Source of the DNA: Cornus controversa
Lineage: Eukaryota; Streptophyta; Magnoliopsida; Cornales; Cornaceae
Reading direction: 5' to 3'
Length of the DNA: 64,000 nucleotides
NCBI GenBank assembly: GCA_026545225.1
Contig: CM048849.1
Coordinates: 54,889,836 to 54,953,835 of the forward strand
Shown: in pieces, positions 45,960 through 59,293 of the stretch
How the letters are laid out: every line of letters begins with the position of its first letter
Numbering within the stretch: the stretch's first letter is position 1
The notes under the pieces: model-generated
Databases searched by the model: none
Told to the model about the DNA's origin: nothing
What the model saw: only the letters and a program-made list of their open reading frames with translations
Position numbers and translations under genes: made by a program

Positions 45960-46702
45960 TATTCCGTGTAATTGAACATTTAAATCAGTTCTGCTAATGA
46001 ATGTAGTTATTGACAAATAGCTACAATTTTAAACAGAGGAGGATGAGAAGACACGTATGATCAAATGGTTGTGGAGATATGCTAATCCTACAATAATGAA
46101 ATTTTTTGTTGGACTGTTCTTTCTTTTGGCAAGAGTGAAATGAACCTGATTTTGAAGGTTACTGAGAATAATGTTGTAATCTACTACATGTTCAGCAGAT
46201 TACATTTGTTTGCATCAAATTGACATAATTTAATCACGCTGATCTATTAAATTCTGAAGAAAGGGCCAGGCTACTATGAAGACTCCATTGAGTCAAAGAT
46301 TAAAAAAACGAAAAAAGGAGTTTGCAAGGAGAGAGAGAATCCTTGGTACCAATCTGTTGATATATATGAATCAGATTTCTCTATTGTCAGCTACTACTTA
46401 TTAGAATTTTGATAATTACATAAAATTGAACAACACTGTTTTTTGTATTTTTATTTTATTTTTTTGTAAGAACAAAACTGTTGTAAGATCTTGGAATTAG
46501 TGAACAAAAAAACCTAACTGTAGCCTTGAAACGAGATTTGAGAATGTTTGGATATTAGAAAAGACGGTATGATCTCTTCTTATCTCTTTATAACGGAATT
46601 AATCATTTTTGTCTTTTATCATTTGAAAGGTTCAATCTCACACTATCCCATAAATAAGACAGTAGGGGCTATAACTAGTTGTAGCTAGCTATTGCACCTC
46701 GC

Positions 46703-46919
46703 ACGTTTCACCATTTCCCAGTTCATTTCCAATACTAATAGTCTTAAACGACTGCGGGAGGGTCCTTGATCTACAAAGGGTTGATTGAGTGTTTGAACTC
46801 AAATAAGAAAACGTTTCACCATTTCCCCGTTCATTTCCAATACTGATAGTCTAAAACGACTGCGGGAGGGTCCTTGATCTACAAAGGGGTGATTGAGAGT
46901 TTGGATTCAAATAAGAAAA
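46703..46919 (+). repeat. Tandem duplication of about 108 bp, two copies
   Basis: Copies at 46703-46810 and 46811-46919 both begin ACGTTTCACCATTTCCC and contain GACTGCGGGAGGGTCCTTGA, ending TCAAATAAGAAA. A few substitutions separate them. Confidence 0.85.
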
Positions 46920-47491
46920 GTGTGCGTCTTTTGCCTGAATTTTGGAGAAAGTGAGAGGTTTTTTTTTTTTTTCTCTTTTATTTATTTATTTTAAGTAAGT
47001 AACAACGCACCTCAACTTTCCCATTCAGGACTCGATTAGCTAACTTGTTCTAGAAGAGCTCATATCATATGGGGGCCAGTTCATCTTAAAAATTTAACAA
47101 TTCAACATCATAGCAATCTCAACATCATGAAAATCTACTGACAAGGTTTAGGGAGTAATCAATCTTATTTTGAAAGAAGAGAGGGGATAAAAAAAATAAC
47201 TTCATGATAAAGTCGGGTTGGAAAAGAGGTCCGCCACCCTCCCCATTTTATGCATTAAATATATAATAATATTTTTACTTTAGATTTATCACTAAAATGT
47301 ATCAAATGAATACATATAATCCCAAATCCCTAGTTGTTATTATTATTATTATTACAATTAATTAGCAAAAAACTTGTACTATCAATATATGTCAAATAAG
47401 ATTATAAATGAACCGACCCAAAAAAATAGAGGTCGGGCAAAGTGAGATGAGGACAAGATGAGAGATAGATAAGTAGAGATGGGTTCTTCTT

Positions 47492-50049
47492 TGTAAAGCC
47501 TTGGAATTTCTTTTAATTTTTAATTGTAATTAATTATAATAAAATATGAGCAATTAGTTTAAATATGTATTTTGTGTGCAATGAGACTTTTTTAGAAATT
47601 TTTTAGTTCGGGTGTGGGACCCGAGAGGAGTCGGAAGATCCAGAAGACTCTTACGAGTCTTGAAAAAATTTTATAAAGACGTATATGAATAATTGAGGGG
47701 CTTAAAAGATAAGTTGGGGGGAAAATATGTTAGTATATGATTAGTAGATAGTCAGTAGTAACAATGAGCAAATTCAGAAATAGAAAAGGACTTAGTTGCA
47801 AATATGATAAATATAAATAGATTTATATCATTTATTTCATTACAAAAATCAGATTTTCTCTCATCTCTCTCTCACTACAACTTCATTCCAATTTCTCTCT
47901 AGAATTAAGATGGCTTAGAGTAAGATTTGAAGATTATTCCAAGAGAAAAGATTGTTCTCCTCATCGTTCTCTTCAATTTGATCGGTTCAAAGTCCAATTT
48001 GGTGAAGATTGAAGAATTAGGCAAAACTAGAGTTTGAAATTAGAGATAGCTCAAAAAGAGAAAGTTATTTTCCTCGCTACGATCTACGCATCTACTGTTC
48101 AAGAATCGAATTCGGAGGAAATCGAAGGTTTGGTGATTTGGGGATTTTGGAAATTTAAGCTTGAAATTGAGGTATGGGTGTTCTCTCTACCTTATCATCG
48201 ATTCCTTAGGAATTGATGTTGAATTCGAATTGTTTAGCATGTTTAAAAGGGATAGAGAGTGGTAATTATGAGTCTTGCATCTTTTCTTATACTTATACTT
48301 ATCAATTGAATCTTCACACGATAGTTATGAGTATAATAATGTGCATGATGTTGTATATAAATGTCTCGTTGAATTTATTGATTGAATGCATGTTGGTATA
48401 TGTGTTGATGTGAGCTATACATGTGAATTATGTTTACATGCCATATATGTTTAAAATTAAGGATATTTGTTGTTCGTTAGAGCAAATTATCATTATGGAA
48501 ACTATGTTATACATGTTGCACGGCACATGTTTAATAAAATGCATGAGAATATTCTTTTCCTACAAAATTGCATTTTATGAGTGTCTTGAAGACAATTGAT
48601 ATTGCATTGTTACATGCATGAAAAAGATGTGTTTTAGCATGGAAACAAGTGGCTTATGATATGCTTGAAAATGTGTGATACATTTGAGATTGTATGTGTT
48701 GTCATTCTTGGAACTTATATGATTGGTTGTTAATTTTGAGAGGAGGTCGGAAAAGCAAGAAAGGTCCGGAGCCCTGGGGTGCAAAGCTCAGAACATGGTC
48801 AAGGAGGTTTTGTTTAGACCTTCGAGTTAGTACCCCGTAAAGTATAATATTGTTTTTGTCTAAACCTTCGGGTTAACTACCCGTAAAGTATAATATTTGA
48901 AAAAGTGGTTTGAAAAACCCTTGACCCGTGAATCTACGAATACTCCCACCTTATTTGATTTTGAAACTTATGTGACTTTGTGTTTTAGTCTTGTTATAGA
49001 GTTGTGATATTCATGTTGATACTTGTGTGACTTTTTATTAATTGAGAATCGTTTGAGCTTATGATTCATCCACGTATTGAATTGAGTTTCCATAAGCATG
49101 AGTATTGATGAATGCCACGTAATGTGTAGGAATGCCATGATAATATCTCACAAGCATTAAAAGTATTCAATGTAGTGCATAGAAGTGCCAAGATTGCATT
49201 TCATGTAAGTCACGTTGAGTCGATGCATAAGTTGGTTTGGGTACTAAGCATGTTGGCGTTCACCCTTTTTCCCCCCAAACATTTTTACAGATAAGGCACC
49301 GGTGGATGATCAAGCTTGAGGTGCTAAGATCAAATGATTCGTTCTTTTATTTTTATTATCTACGTTATGTTATGTTTAGGCATTTCTCAAAATCTTATAA
49401 TTTGAACACGAGATAAGGGATCTATGATTTGTATTTGAATATGAGTATTTCAAGTATTAAACAAGCATATTTTATAGTGGACAAATGTTTAAGTATTCTT
49501 TTATACTTTTTTTCTACAAATAAATTATCTTAATATGAGAAATTATGGTTTTGATCCACATTTATAGGTTGGTTTGTACATGTGAGCTTTTTGGAATTTA
49601 AAATGGCATTGTATCAAGATTTTTAAAATTTCAGTCTGCTGGTTGGTCTTTCAGTCGACCGGTACATCAAGAACAGGTTTCGGCTAGCTGAAAGTTCTCA
49701 TCAGCTGACCAAAATGGGTCCTTCAACCGGCCAAAGAAATTTGTTAGTCGACCGATGATGCTCACAGTTTTCAGCCAGCTGAAGGGGTGTCCATCAGCCA
49801 ACAAAAACTAGACTGACCTGGAACTTAATTGATTTCAGACTTCAAATAATAAGGATAAATGCATAGACCAGAGTGAGGCTTACTGGGATGAATAATGATG
49901 AGTGTACACGCATATAAATATGTGTGTACAATATTACTGTCGCGATTATAAGGTTTTTGGAATAGTTCATGTGGTTAAATGAATGGGTTCACTCTCAAAA
50001 TTCGGGCTCGAAATGGAGATTCTAGTGACTCAGATTTTGAGGCGTGATA
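47492..50049 (+). mobile_element. Probable solo LTR of a large Gypsy element
   Basis: The stretch resembles the solo LTR at 32280-34712 read from the other strand. It starts TGTAAAGCC, has GGGACCCGAGAGGAGTCGG near 47617, a leader-like region with CTCTCTCTCACT near 47870, a word array at 49635-49800, and ends GGCGTGATA near 50049, a decayed GGCGTGACA. The borders do not show a matching duplication, so ends are approximate. Confidence 0.5.
49635..49800 (+). repeat. Array of GTCGACC / CAGCTGA-type words
   Basis: Repeated words TCAGTCGACCGGT, GGCTAGCTGAAA, CAGCTGACCAAA, CAACCGGCCAAAG and TAGTCGACCGATG form an imperfect series inside the probable LTR. It is the structural equivalent of the arrays at 32565-32830 and 51605-51825. 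Confidence 0.6.
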
Positions 50050-51324
50050 ATTTTTTTCCTAATTTAGTTATCAGTTTTAAAACCAATATGAGGTTAATTT
50101 GATTTTTAGCATGATTTATTCCAATTCAAGCTCAATGTGTGCAAAAAATTGAGCATAGGTTAGGCTCAAATTGAGGGCTTAGGTTTAAAATTTTTTATAT
50201 TGGTTTGACATTGTCAGCCAATCTAATTCGCTCAAGTTACATCCTTACTTTCTCGGGCCGCAAAGCATAATGTACAAGAGTTCTAACAAGCCATTAATAT
50301 CTGAAAAAAATGGGGAGAGATGTTTTTAAGATATTTAGAGTTGTTCGATTTATTCTTTTTGAGAACAAAAAATTGTTCTCAAAGAATTGGAAAAACAAAA
50401 AATCAACTTAACTATAGAATATCCATTTCTAGATAACAATTATATATAATTATCTAAAATTTGATTTTTGTTTTCAACTCAACAAAGCTTTTTCTTATTA
50501 TTCGGTGTTGGCTACATGAATTATATTTTTTCATTTTGCTCCTATGGGGACTCAAACCCTCTATCTTCTACTTTAGAAAGCAAGTAAGTATCATTAAACT
50601 GTAATCCTTGGTGGTATTTCTAACAAAGTTCAACCATATCAAAAATGTGTTTTTCACATATAAAAATACTTTTAGCGAAATAAGTCAAATACATTATTCC
50701 ACTTAACAATAATGTTTTTGGAGAATTAAATTAAATAACTAAGTCCTTATAATGATATTGGATTAAATCAAGATGTTTGTACCTTTCAATCATTCCCTGT
50801 GTTTTTTTTTTAAGCGTCAGCGTGTACTCAACCAAATAGTCCTTTTTCTTTGGGTTTATTATTTAAAAATAAATAGGGTAAATTACACTAACGTTCCCTA
50901 AAGTTTGTCCTAATTACATACGACATCAAACTTATATATTTTGTTGCACCTACACAACCCTTTAACGATTTACCACTAACATATATCAATTTTATGTGTG
51001 AAATGTCTATTATACCCCTAGTATTATAATAATAGTATAACATTTAAAATATATATAGATATGAAAGGACATCTTTGCCCACTTATATATAACTGTTTGG
51101 TGTGTGTATGTGTGAAAATCCAAATCGGACTGTTGTGAATCCTTTGTATACATTTGGGCAAAGGTCTGTTTCCTTGGCATCGAATCGGGTATTGATCCAG
51201 TGAGATTGAACCGAGTGATGGTCATTGATTTGAGCTTCGTCATGTTTTCGAGAATGATCGAAAGACTATTGGCATTAGTGTTTTTCTATATATACACAGA
51301 AATATGTAAAGGGGAAACAAATTT
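50050..51324. other. Intergenic AT-rich DNA with a SINE and a dispersed repeat
   Basis: No gene. Contains the SINE below and, at about 50878-51010, a dispersed sequence starting TAAATTACACTAACGTTCCC that has an inverted relative at 58900-59150. Confidence 0.55.
50528..50625 (-). mobile_element. tRNA-derived SINE, second copy
   Basis: On the minus strand a diverged A box (ACAGTTTAATGATA) and B box (GGGTTTGAGTCCC, complement of 50537-50549) are spaced as in the copy at 11722-11828 and share the words CACCAAGGATTACAG and CATAGGAGCAAAAT. Old, inactive copy. Confidence 0.55.
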
Positions 51325-51604
51325 TCATGCCCCGATTTTCGACCTTGAAAATCAAGGGTGATTAAGTTACATGTCATCACCTCTTATCCATAATCTCACT
51401 ATGGTACCATGACTTGATACCAATCTGTCACACCCTAATTATCGAGTCATAACTTATCACGAAAGCTTTTACATTATCATCACCAGTTCCTTACCTCATC
51501 CATCATTTTTATAACACAATAGAAGCTTTACAATCTCACCATGGGCCCCTAAATATAACACATGAACTCTCAATACTCAACAATTCATTTTAAGCACATA
51601 TTCA

Positions 51605-51825
51605 GGTTTCGGTCGGGTGATAGATATCCCACCAGCCGGTTGAAAGCTAGGCAATCCATTGGTTGGCTACCCTTCAGCTTCAGTCGGTTGAAGGAGGCCT
51701 TTCGGTCAGCTAAACAGTTCTTTTGGTCGACCAAAACAGGTACCTGAGACTCTACAGATGCAAATGTTCAGTATCTCACCATTTTAGTCAGCTGAAGGAT
51801 GTTTTAGCCGACTGAAACCCTCCAG
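51605..51825 (-). repeat. Array of CAGTCGGTTGAA / GGTCGACCAAA-type words
   Basis: Words such as TTTCGGTCGGGTGA, CAGCCGGTTGAAAG, CAGTCGGTTGAAGG, CGGTCAGCTAAA, GGTCGACCAAA and GCCGACTGAAA recur across 220 bp of this LTR. Confidence 0.6.
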
Positions 51826-52122
51826 AACCTGTTTCTCACTATTTTTAATTCTCAATTCATCCTCCACAAGGTTCATAATTCAAAGGGATCATTCTATGCA
51901 TGCATACACCTCATTTTATCAATTCATTCACAACCATTCTCATAAGTTTATACATATGAAAAATACGCATAAATGAAGGATCATCTTTTAAACATTTAGC
52001 ATTCAATCATGCTCAAAACATGCTTACAATATATGAAATCATAAGTCATTAACAATACATGCTTAAAAACATATTTAAACGTATACAACCACAAAGCATA
52101 AACAATACATGTTCTGAAAACA

Positions 52123-55024
52123 TGTGAGATCCTAAATTTTTTTTATATTTAATTAAATGTTTTATTATTATTATTTTATTTTATTAAAATATTTTATTTT
52201 TATTATTTCATTTCTATGTTTAGGATATGTTTGGATGTTCAGGTTTCCAATTTCAAGTATTGGTTTGATCTCGGGCTTTTTCAAAATTAAAAAATAATTC
52301 TACGGAATGGTGGGACTTGAGGATATGTTTGTCTTTTTTAAAAAGTTTGGGACGATTTTGGCATTTTTTTTTTAAAATAAAGGGTATTTTAGTAATTTCA
52401 CATTATGGATGGCACCATCGTAAATTCTTTGAAAAAGAATGACATTATGGTAGTTTTAGAGTAAAATAAAAGGTAAAAGAAACTTTTCACTCGGGGGAGT
52501 CTAGAAGCTCCTAGAAGGGGTGGGAGATATAGATGTATATCTATAGGTTTTGAGTTATGAAAAGGCAAAATTGCCTTCCTCTCTCCCCATAAGTTCTGCC
52601 AGCTTTTTTTTTCTCTCTCCATCTCTCATTTTGCTCTCTTTATTCCTCTATTAAAGGTGCTCGAAGGCTAGGCTTGGTCCAAGGCTGTTGGTGGTGATTA
52701 GTGTTGGTTCTAGTAGCATGTAAGTGTTTCTTTCCACCACTTTTGTCTATCTTTTTCTTCTACTTCCTCTCTTCATCTTCTTTTTTAATTATTGAAGTTT
52801 GAAAAATGAGTGTTGTGTATGGTTTGTAGTATTGGAAGTTTTGGGACTTGAAGACTTCCATTCCTTTCCATTGATTTCTCCATTAAAGCTTTTGAAGAAA
52901 AGTTATGATTTCAAATTAAATTTCAAAATTCAATTTGGGGCTTTCTTCAATCCTTCTTGGATTTAAGGTATGAATGAATTTAACTTCATTTTCTAATGTT
53001 TTAAGACTTTAGGAAGTGTTAGGTTGAGATTCTAACATGAATTGCAAAATATGTAAATTAAAGTTTACTTTATTTCATGAAAATTTGGAAATTTTGTGTT
53101 TTGAGCATGCTAAATGTGTTTAGACCTTGGATTATGCCTATTAGCATTATTAGGGAGGTTTATCATTGAGACATGTATGCCATTGGATCACTCGTGCTCT
53201 TAATTTAAAATTAAAGTACACTTTATTGCATGATAACTTTAGTGTTGTGTAAAAATTAGAAGTTCTAAATTACTTTTATAGTAATTGTGTTAATGATTGT
53301 AAATTATGGAAGTCTTGGGTCATCCATTAGTGTCTTGGAATAAAAAGCTTAACTTTTGTTCAAGAAGAGTATTTTGGGAATAAGTGGTAACATGTATACT
53401 TTGTTTGCGAATGTGTGTTCAAGCATCCTATATTTTACTTAATTAATGTGTAGGAATACTAATGGATGAATTGGGTTTCATTTGAACTCATTTGACAACT
53501 TATGGATCATTAGGGATATTTTGGTCATTCATGTGTACATTAGTTGAGAATGCATGCTAGGTGGTTATTTAAAGTGCCTAAGTGTTTGTATACGCCTTTT
53601 GAACATGTTGAGCATGATAGGTAACACCTAGGAGAAAATTTGAAATTTTGACCATACTTTATTGTTTGAAGCTAGGGTTCCATGGTGCAGCATGACTTGT
53701 GCATGGAATTATAATTGTTTAAATATTTTAAATTATGCTTAGAATGTATTTGAGCATGATTTGGTGTTAAATTAACATATTTGATTTGAAGGTTCAAGTA
53801 TGCTTGCTAGGTAACATACAAATTGCCTAGATGTACTAATTTAGTTAAATTAGGAATTTAGTTATGTCTTGATGCTATATATATGCAAGCATTGAATTTG
53901 AAGGTTTAAAGTCCTACTGAAAAGGAATTGAAGGTTTAAAGCCCTTTTGAAAAAAAATATTTATTTAAGTGAAAATTTTGCTTGAGGAACGACTCATTGA
54001 AAGCCTGGTGCACATAGATGCAAAACCATTGCTATGAGGATAATTATTATGGACATTGTTATTACATTGTTCATATTGATCATTTTTTTCATACTGTTCA
54101 TATCATGTGTGAGTTATGATTTTTGAGAAGTTTTAAATAATCGAAATTGAGAATAGAGACACAAAGATGTCTGGTGGTTGATAAGTCCACTTGACTAGCT
54201 AGTGGTTTTACGTCGACCTGTGGACTAATAATTCGAAATGACGGAATGTACAGAAGGACTGTCTGAGGATTGCTCTGTTGATGCGTGTGTCATGAGTAAT
54301 TGAGTTACATGTGGTGTGTGTGTGTGTCATCTGCACTGTATCTAAATAAGCAAATTGTTCATTTCAAGTTTTACGCTTTTTAAACCATTAAATAAGTTTA
54401 TTATTCCGTTGTTTATAGACGAGTTATGGCTTCATTGTTTATGGGCAGATTATATTTCATGCTTATGTGTAAATATATATTAGTGAATACTTGTGAAGTA
54501 TGTGGAAAGGGAAATAGGAACATGTTAGAAAAAATAACGTTGCGTGCATGTTCTTTTAAGAATTCTTACTTCAGTCTGAAATGTTTAGGGGGGGACAGTT
54601 GAGTCATTTCTGTTGAGCCGTCGTTGCTCACCCTACAGATGTATCACATTTTTCAAGAAAAAGGGACGGAAAGGATGTTGCTTGAGCTCCAGAAAGCTTG
54701 AAGTGGCATATTTCTTTTTTTGTGTTTTGTAGTTATACTTGCATGTACTAGGTATAACTTGGATAACATGTAAGTTATGTTATTCGGGGCCAGTCTGTTG
54801 GCTTACTACTTCTGTACTTGTATGACATGTTATATTCAAGAGTTTTGTGATTTATCTTCTCTATTAAGCATGTTCAGTGTATGCTTATTATAGTTAAGTT
54901 AGTTATTGCTTCCGCAATGACGACTTTGATGTCGGCTCGGGGTCCGGGGTTCGGATCATTTTCTATTCTTTTCTTATCTTTTCTTTTAGTTATAACTCGA
55001 GTCTTTAAGATTCGGGACGTGACA
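52123..55024 (+). mobile_element. Solo LTR of 2902 bp with AAACA duplication
   Basis: Starts TGTGAGATCC, ends GGGACGTGACA, and is bounded by perfect AAACA copies (52118-52122 and 55025-55029). Contains a leader-like CTCTCTCC stretch (52575-52640) and GGGGGACAGTTGAGTCATTT near 54591. Size and ends fit a Tekay/Del-like chromovirus LTR; that assignment is inference. Nested inside the minus-strand LTR, so younger than it. Confidence 0.88.
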
Positions 55025-56340
55025 AAACACAAATGGCCTTTACATGTTTTTCACATGCATATAGTCCACAATCCGGACTTGCATTCAAATAAAGTAATAA
55101 TAAGTCTTTAAATAAAGTAATAATAAGTCTTTAAATAAAGTTGAAATCCACTCCACGCCACGCCAATACCCTATTGGGGAGAGTCCATCACCTCCTTTCC
55201 ATTTCTCGAAAAAAGTTAATTATCATGAGATAAGCAACCACACGCTCAGTAGGAATGTCTAAAACACAATTCCGTAAGTTACATGAATACCACATAAGCG
55301 TACATTTGCATTCAAACATGGTAAGCAAATATCCATATGTCAAAACCATATCATAAGCACGTGTAAAGCAACATGATATGCATAACTCCCTCATCCTTTC
55401 CACACATCCATTGGCCTCCAATTTCCTTGGACAACCAATCCCACCTATCCGAGGCTCTATAACAAGTCCAACTCATTGTAGGACTCTATTTTAGGGAGTA
55501 TCCTCTTTCATTTCTAACGAAACTCTATAACAAGTCTACTCTACGAGGGTTTTTCCTTTACTGGATCACCTCACCGCTCATCAAGAGGACATTACTGTCT
55601 AATTGAGTTCACCACCCTCACCATGCCAATAAAAATGCACCCCACATGTTCAATTTAGTGTGCACTTGCAATTGATAATCAATATAACATTCAATTGTCA
55701 TACTTGCACGAATTTTCATTTCAAACATCACATACATTCATATTGAACATACTTCACATCTTCTGCATTTCATATAATTCACATCTTTCACATTTCACAT
55801 ATTTCATATATTGACAATTAAATCATGATTTTCACTTAAACACATTTTCAAGACATTTTCACAAATACAAAAGTGTCACTTTCACACATTTACATGAATC
55901 TGCACAATTCTTTCACAATTCAATCACAACATGTTTCATAATTAACTATGGTAATCATAAACATGTAATTATCAAAACTAACATAATGAATTCATCAATT
56001 GGCATATTTAAGCATGTTTTACTTATTGAAAACATCTAATTATCCCACATAATTAATTGGTTACCTTAACAACCAATATACTCACAAAAACTCCGAGTTC
56101 TATGGGTTAGGAATCCCTACCTCAATTTGGAAGAGTTTTCAAATGAATTTTCTCCAATTCTCTCAAAAATTAATTTTTTCTGAAATTGATTCCGAATCAA
56201 TCAAACTCGAGCTCTCGACGCATAGACCGTTTCTCTCTTCTAGTGAACTCCAATTATGGACTTAAGTCTCTCAAAATCAATGGAGAATGAAAAAAGAAGT
56301 TGTTGCTATATATATATATATATATGTCCCTCACGCCTGT

Positions 56341-58020
56341 GAGTTGCGCCGTACAAAAGCGGTTACGAAAAGTATTTTAGAACCTAGAGGGGGGTGAATA
56401 TAATCACTTGCTCGTTTGCTTAATTTTTAATTAATTCAATTTTAAGTCCAATTAACCAAACAATTAAAGCAAGTAAATAAATAAATTGCAAGTAAAGAAA
56501 ATAATGCACCAGATATACGTGAAAATCTAAGGCGGAAAAAACTACGGAGGGAGGCGGCAAGCCTCAGGGAACCAATTCACTATGATGAAGCAAAGTACAA
56601 CAGACTCTGTCTCAGTCTCACACCCCTCTTCACTTTGTCAAGGATCTGATGCTGAACACCTCAGGCTTATGATTGTGATAACACATCCAACTGCTGCAGG
56701 CTTCCGACTAACGTCACAATCCTTACAGAAAAGTTGCTGGAAGAACCAAAATACTCAGCAAGTATCTCGTTCCCTTCGTAGTGCAATCTGGTCACCTTTC
56801 TTCCTCAACAAGCAAGCGAAGAACCATCAATCTAATGTTCTGATCAGCAAATAGATTTGATGCAGTCTCTGAGCAACTAATCAGAAGTAGAATACCATCC
56901 TAAATATCACTCGTGAAGTATGGATGTGTGTTCTTAAAAATATATAGCCCTAATTATATTGTATATATTTTCTCTCTCTAAAAATTTAATTTTTCAGACC
57001 ACACTTATAGAGAAAATATGAATACATATATATAGGTAAGGAAGTTCTAATTCTACTTGGAAAAGAAATTGAATACCAAAATAGAACTCTCCTAGAAATT
57101 TCAAACCCAATAGGAATCAAAATTTTCGTCGAAGTTGTCGATGATTGATACAAAGAATAATACGAAAATTACAACTTGATCAATCAGGTTTTGATCACCA
57201 AAATATGCCAATTACAAATTTATATGTCACAACGCCTGCTGGGAGACGAGAAGAAATTAATAATTACCACAGAGATTCTGTGTATTGGGGAATCCCACCA
57301 CTTGTAAGACTCCATTTATTATGATTTCCTATAATAATATAAAATAGTGTTTTATCAGTTGTGAGATTCCTACATTTAAGAAATTCCCGAGGTGTTGTAA
57401 AACTACTCGAGAATGAGGATGAAGAGCTGAATTCTCCCTTTGCTATTTATAGAATTCCAATATACTTTTATTTACAAAAATTCCACTATTTTTTCATTGA
57501 ACATTCCTATACTCGTTTTCTGAGTTCTGTAACTCCGATTGACACGAAATCGATTCTGTAGCGCGTCAAATATTTTATTTAATTTTTTCTTCAAATTTAG
57601 AGTCATTCCGACACTTTCAAATTTTCTAGGCCCACAAGACCCGCACCCTTGGGTCAACCGGACCCGAAAAAGTCAACTTTTACTAAATACTCTGAAAACT
57701 TTTTCAAACTTTAAATAAGTTTTCTAAACATGTATTTTACATTTAAAACACATATATAATCATTTATATGCATTTAAATGAAAATAAAAAGAAAACCGGT
57801 AAAAAATGATCACAGTTTTTACACAAATAGATTGGTGAAGATAGAGAGAGATTTGAGGGAGGTGATGGACATCTCGAGATCGTCGGAGAAATTGGAGAGG
57901 AAGAGGGAAAGGAGGTGACAGAAAGGCTTCGAGGCGTCGCTGGTGGTGGTGTTGTGGAGGGTAGGAACACTGTTGGTTGATTCAAAATTTATATATATAC
58001 ACAAAAGATTGAAGAGAGAG
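56341..58020. other. Intergenic repeat-like DNA, family uncertain
   Basis: Begins after a TA microsatellite (56307-56324). TTTAGAACCTAGAGGGGGGTG at about 56373 is a phrase common in plant repeats, but I cannot name the family. The stretch 57540-57700 (GGGTCAACCGGACCCG) resembles LTR U3 sequence of the large Gypsy elements. No supported gene. Confidence 0.4.
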
Positions 58021-58305
58021 AACACTGTAAATTGTATATACCATTATTAGCCCATGACCATCGCCCTTTGGTAAGAACATTTTTAATTATATATACAATC
58101 AATATGCAAAGATTTTAAATCCACCTCACTCAAATTAAAGAACTAGTCAAATCACAATTAAACAAAATTAGAGCTTGTATTTGATTTTATATGATTTGAT
58201 GTGCCGTTCTTTTTCAAAGTGATATATTAGTGAATATATATGAAGGTTTTGCAGCAATCACAATAATTTTGTCCATGAGTATATACAAGATGAATAATTT
58301 TGGTG

Positions 58306-58336
<31 letters not shown>

Positions 58337-58561
58337 CCCAATTAAATTGACAAAACATACCCATATCACAAAAAAAATAGATATATATATTAGATATGTA
58401 TATATACATTGATGTATTGTTTAATATATACATGTGGGAGTGATATACAAGGTTTGGTATTGCACGTGGCCACTGCCACGGTGACGATGATTGTGGTGGT
58501 GATCGCCGTATCGCTAGGTGGGAAGATGGAAAAGCAAGAAGGAAGAGAGAGAAGAGGGTAG

Positions 58562-58601
<40 letters not shown>

Positions 58602-59293
58602 TTCTTTCTTTAAAATATATTTTATCTTACAAAGTGGGTTTTCAAGATAAACTAAGGCCCTGTTTGGCAGAACTTTTGCTTCGACTTTTACGTAGAAGAA
58701 AAAGAGAAGCATAAGCTAAATGAGGAAGCTGGTATCCACCAGCTTCCTTTGAATGCTCTTTTTGGACTTCAAAACTCTTTAGTCTTACCAATTCAAACAC
58801 TATCCAAAACGGCTTTTGAGCTTGAAAAATCAAAAACTGCTTTTCAAAAGTTAATCCAAACTTGTATTTGACTTTCATTTTATTTGTGCGTGGGCATTTT
58901 TGTCAATTTCAAATAAAGGTATTTTGTAATTTGATAACACTATAAGACTAATAAGATCTTTTCTTCTTAGTTGATAGGCATTTTGGTCTTTGTAACCAAT
59001 TTTTCTGACATCACTGACCAAATTTTGAATTGAAGGGGTATGTGCAAAATGAAGCAAACCACAAGGGAGCACAATACAACAAAATGCATAAGTTTGATGT
59101 CATGTGTAATTGGAGCAAACCTCAGAGGAGGTTAATGTAATTTATGCTAATACATTCAATTGTTCTCACATATTTGATTTTCAATAAAAAAATATTTTTT
59201 AGAGACATTTGAGCGAAAACCAAAACTTTTACATCTTTTATTTGAAAATATAGAACTGTTAAAAAAAAAAAAGCTTCTTTGATGGGGTGTGCA
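58021..59293. other. Intergenic AT-rich DNA upstream of CCC1
   Basis: TA microsatellites at 58304-58336 and 58563-58600. GGCCCTGTTTGGCAGAACTT at 58657 is a typical end of a plant MITE, though its partner end was not found. A dispersed repeat at about 58900-59150 is an inverted relative of 50878-51010. Confidence 0.5.

Larger units (their letters stand above)
51325..56340 (-). mobile_element. Large minus-strand Gypsy LTR, split by a nested solo LTR
   Basis: TGTCACACCC at 51429 is the complement of a GGGTGTGACA LTR end. Directly outside it, CTTGATACCA at 51413-51422 complements a primer-binding site (TGGTATCAAG). So this LTR reads leftward and has about 100 bp of its internal region attached on the left. 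A word array lies at 51605-51825. The LTR is interrupted at 52123-55024 by another solo LTR and resumes after it. The right border is unresolved; similar U3-like sequence at 57400-57760 suggests it may reach further and contain another insertion. Confidence 0.5.

Noticed and set aside
56582..56854. 90-codon open frame in intergenic DNA
   Set aside because: No recognisable domain and lies in a probable repeat; low-complexity Ser-rich translation.
58227..58712. 161-codon open frame on the minus strand
   Set aside because: Built largely from TA microsatellite translation (Ile-Tyr runs); no family similarity or start context.
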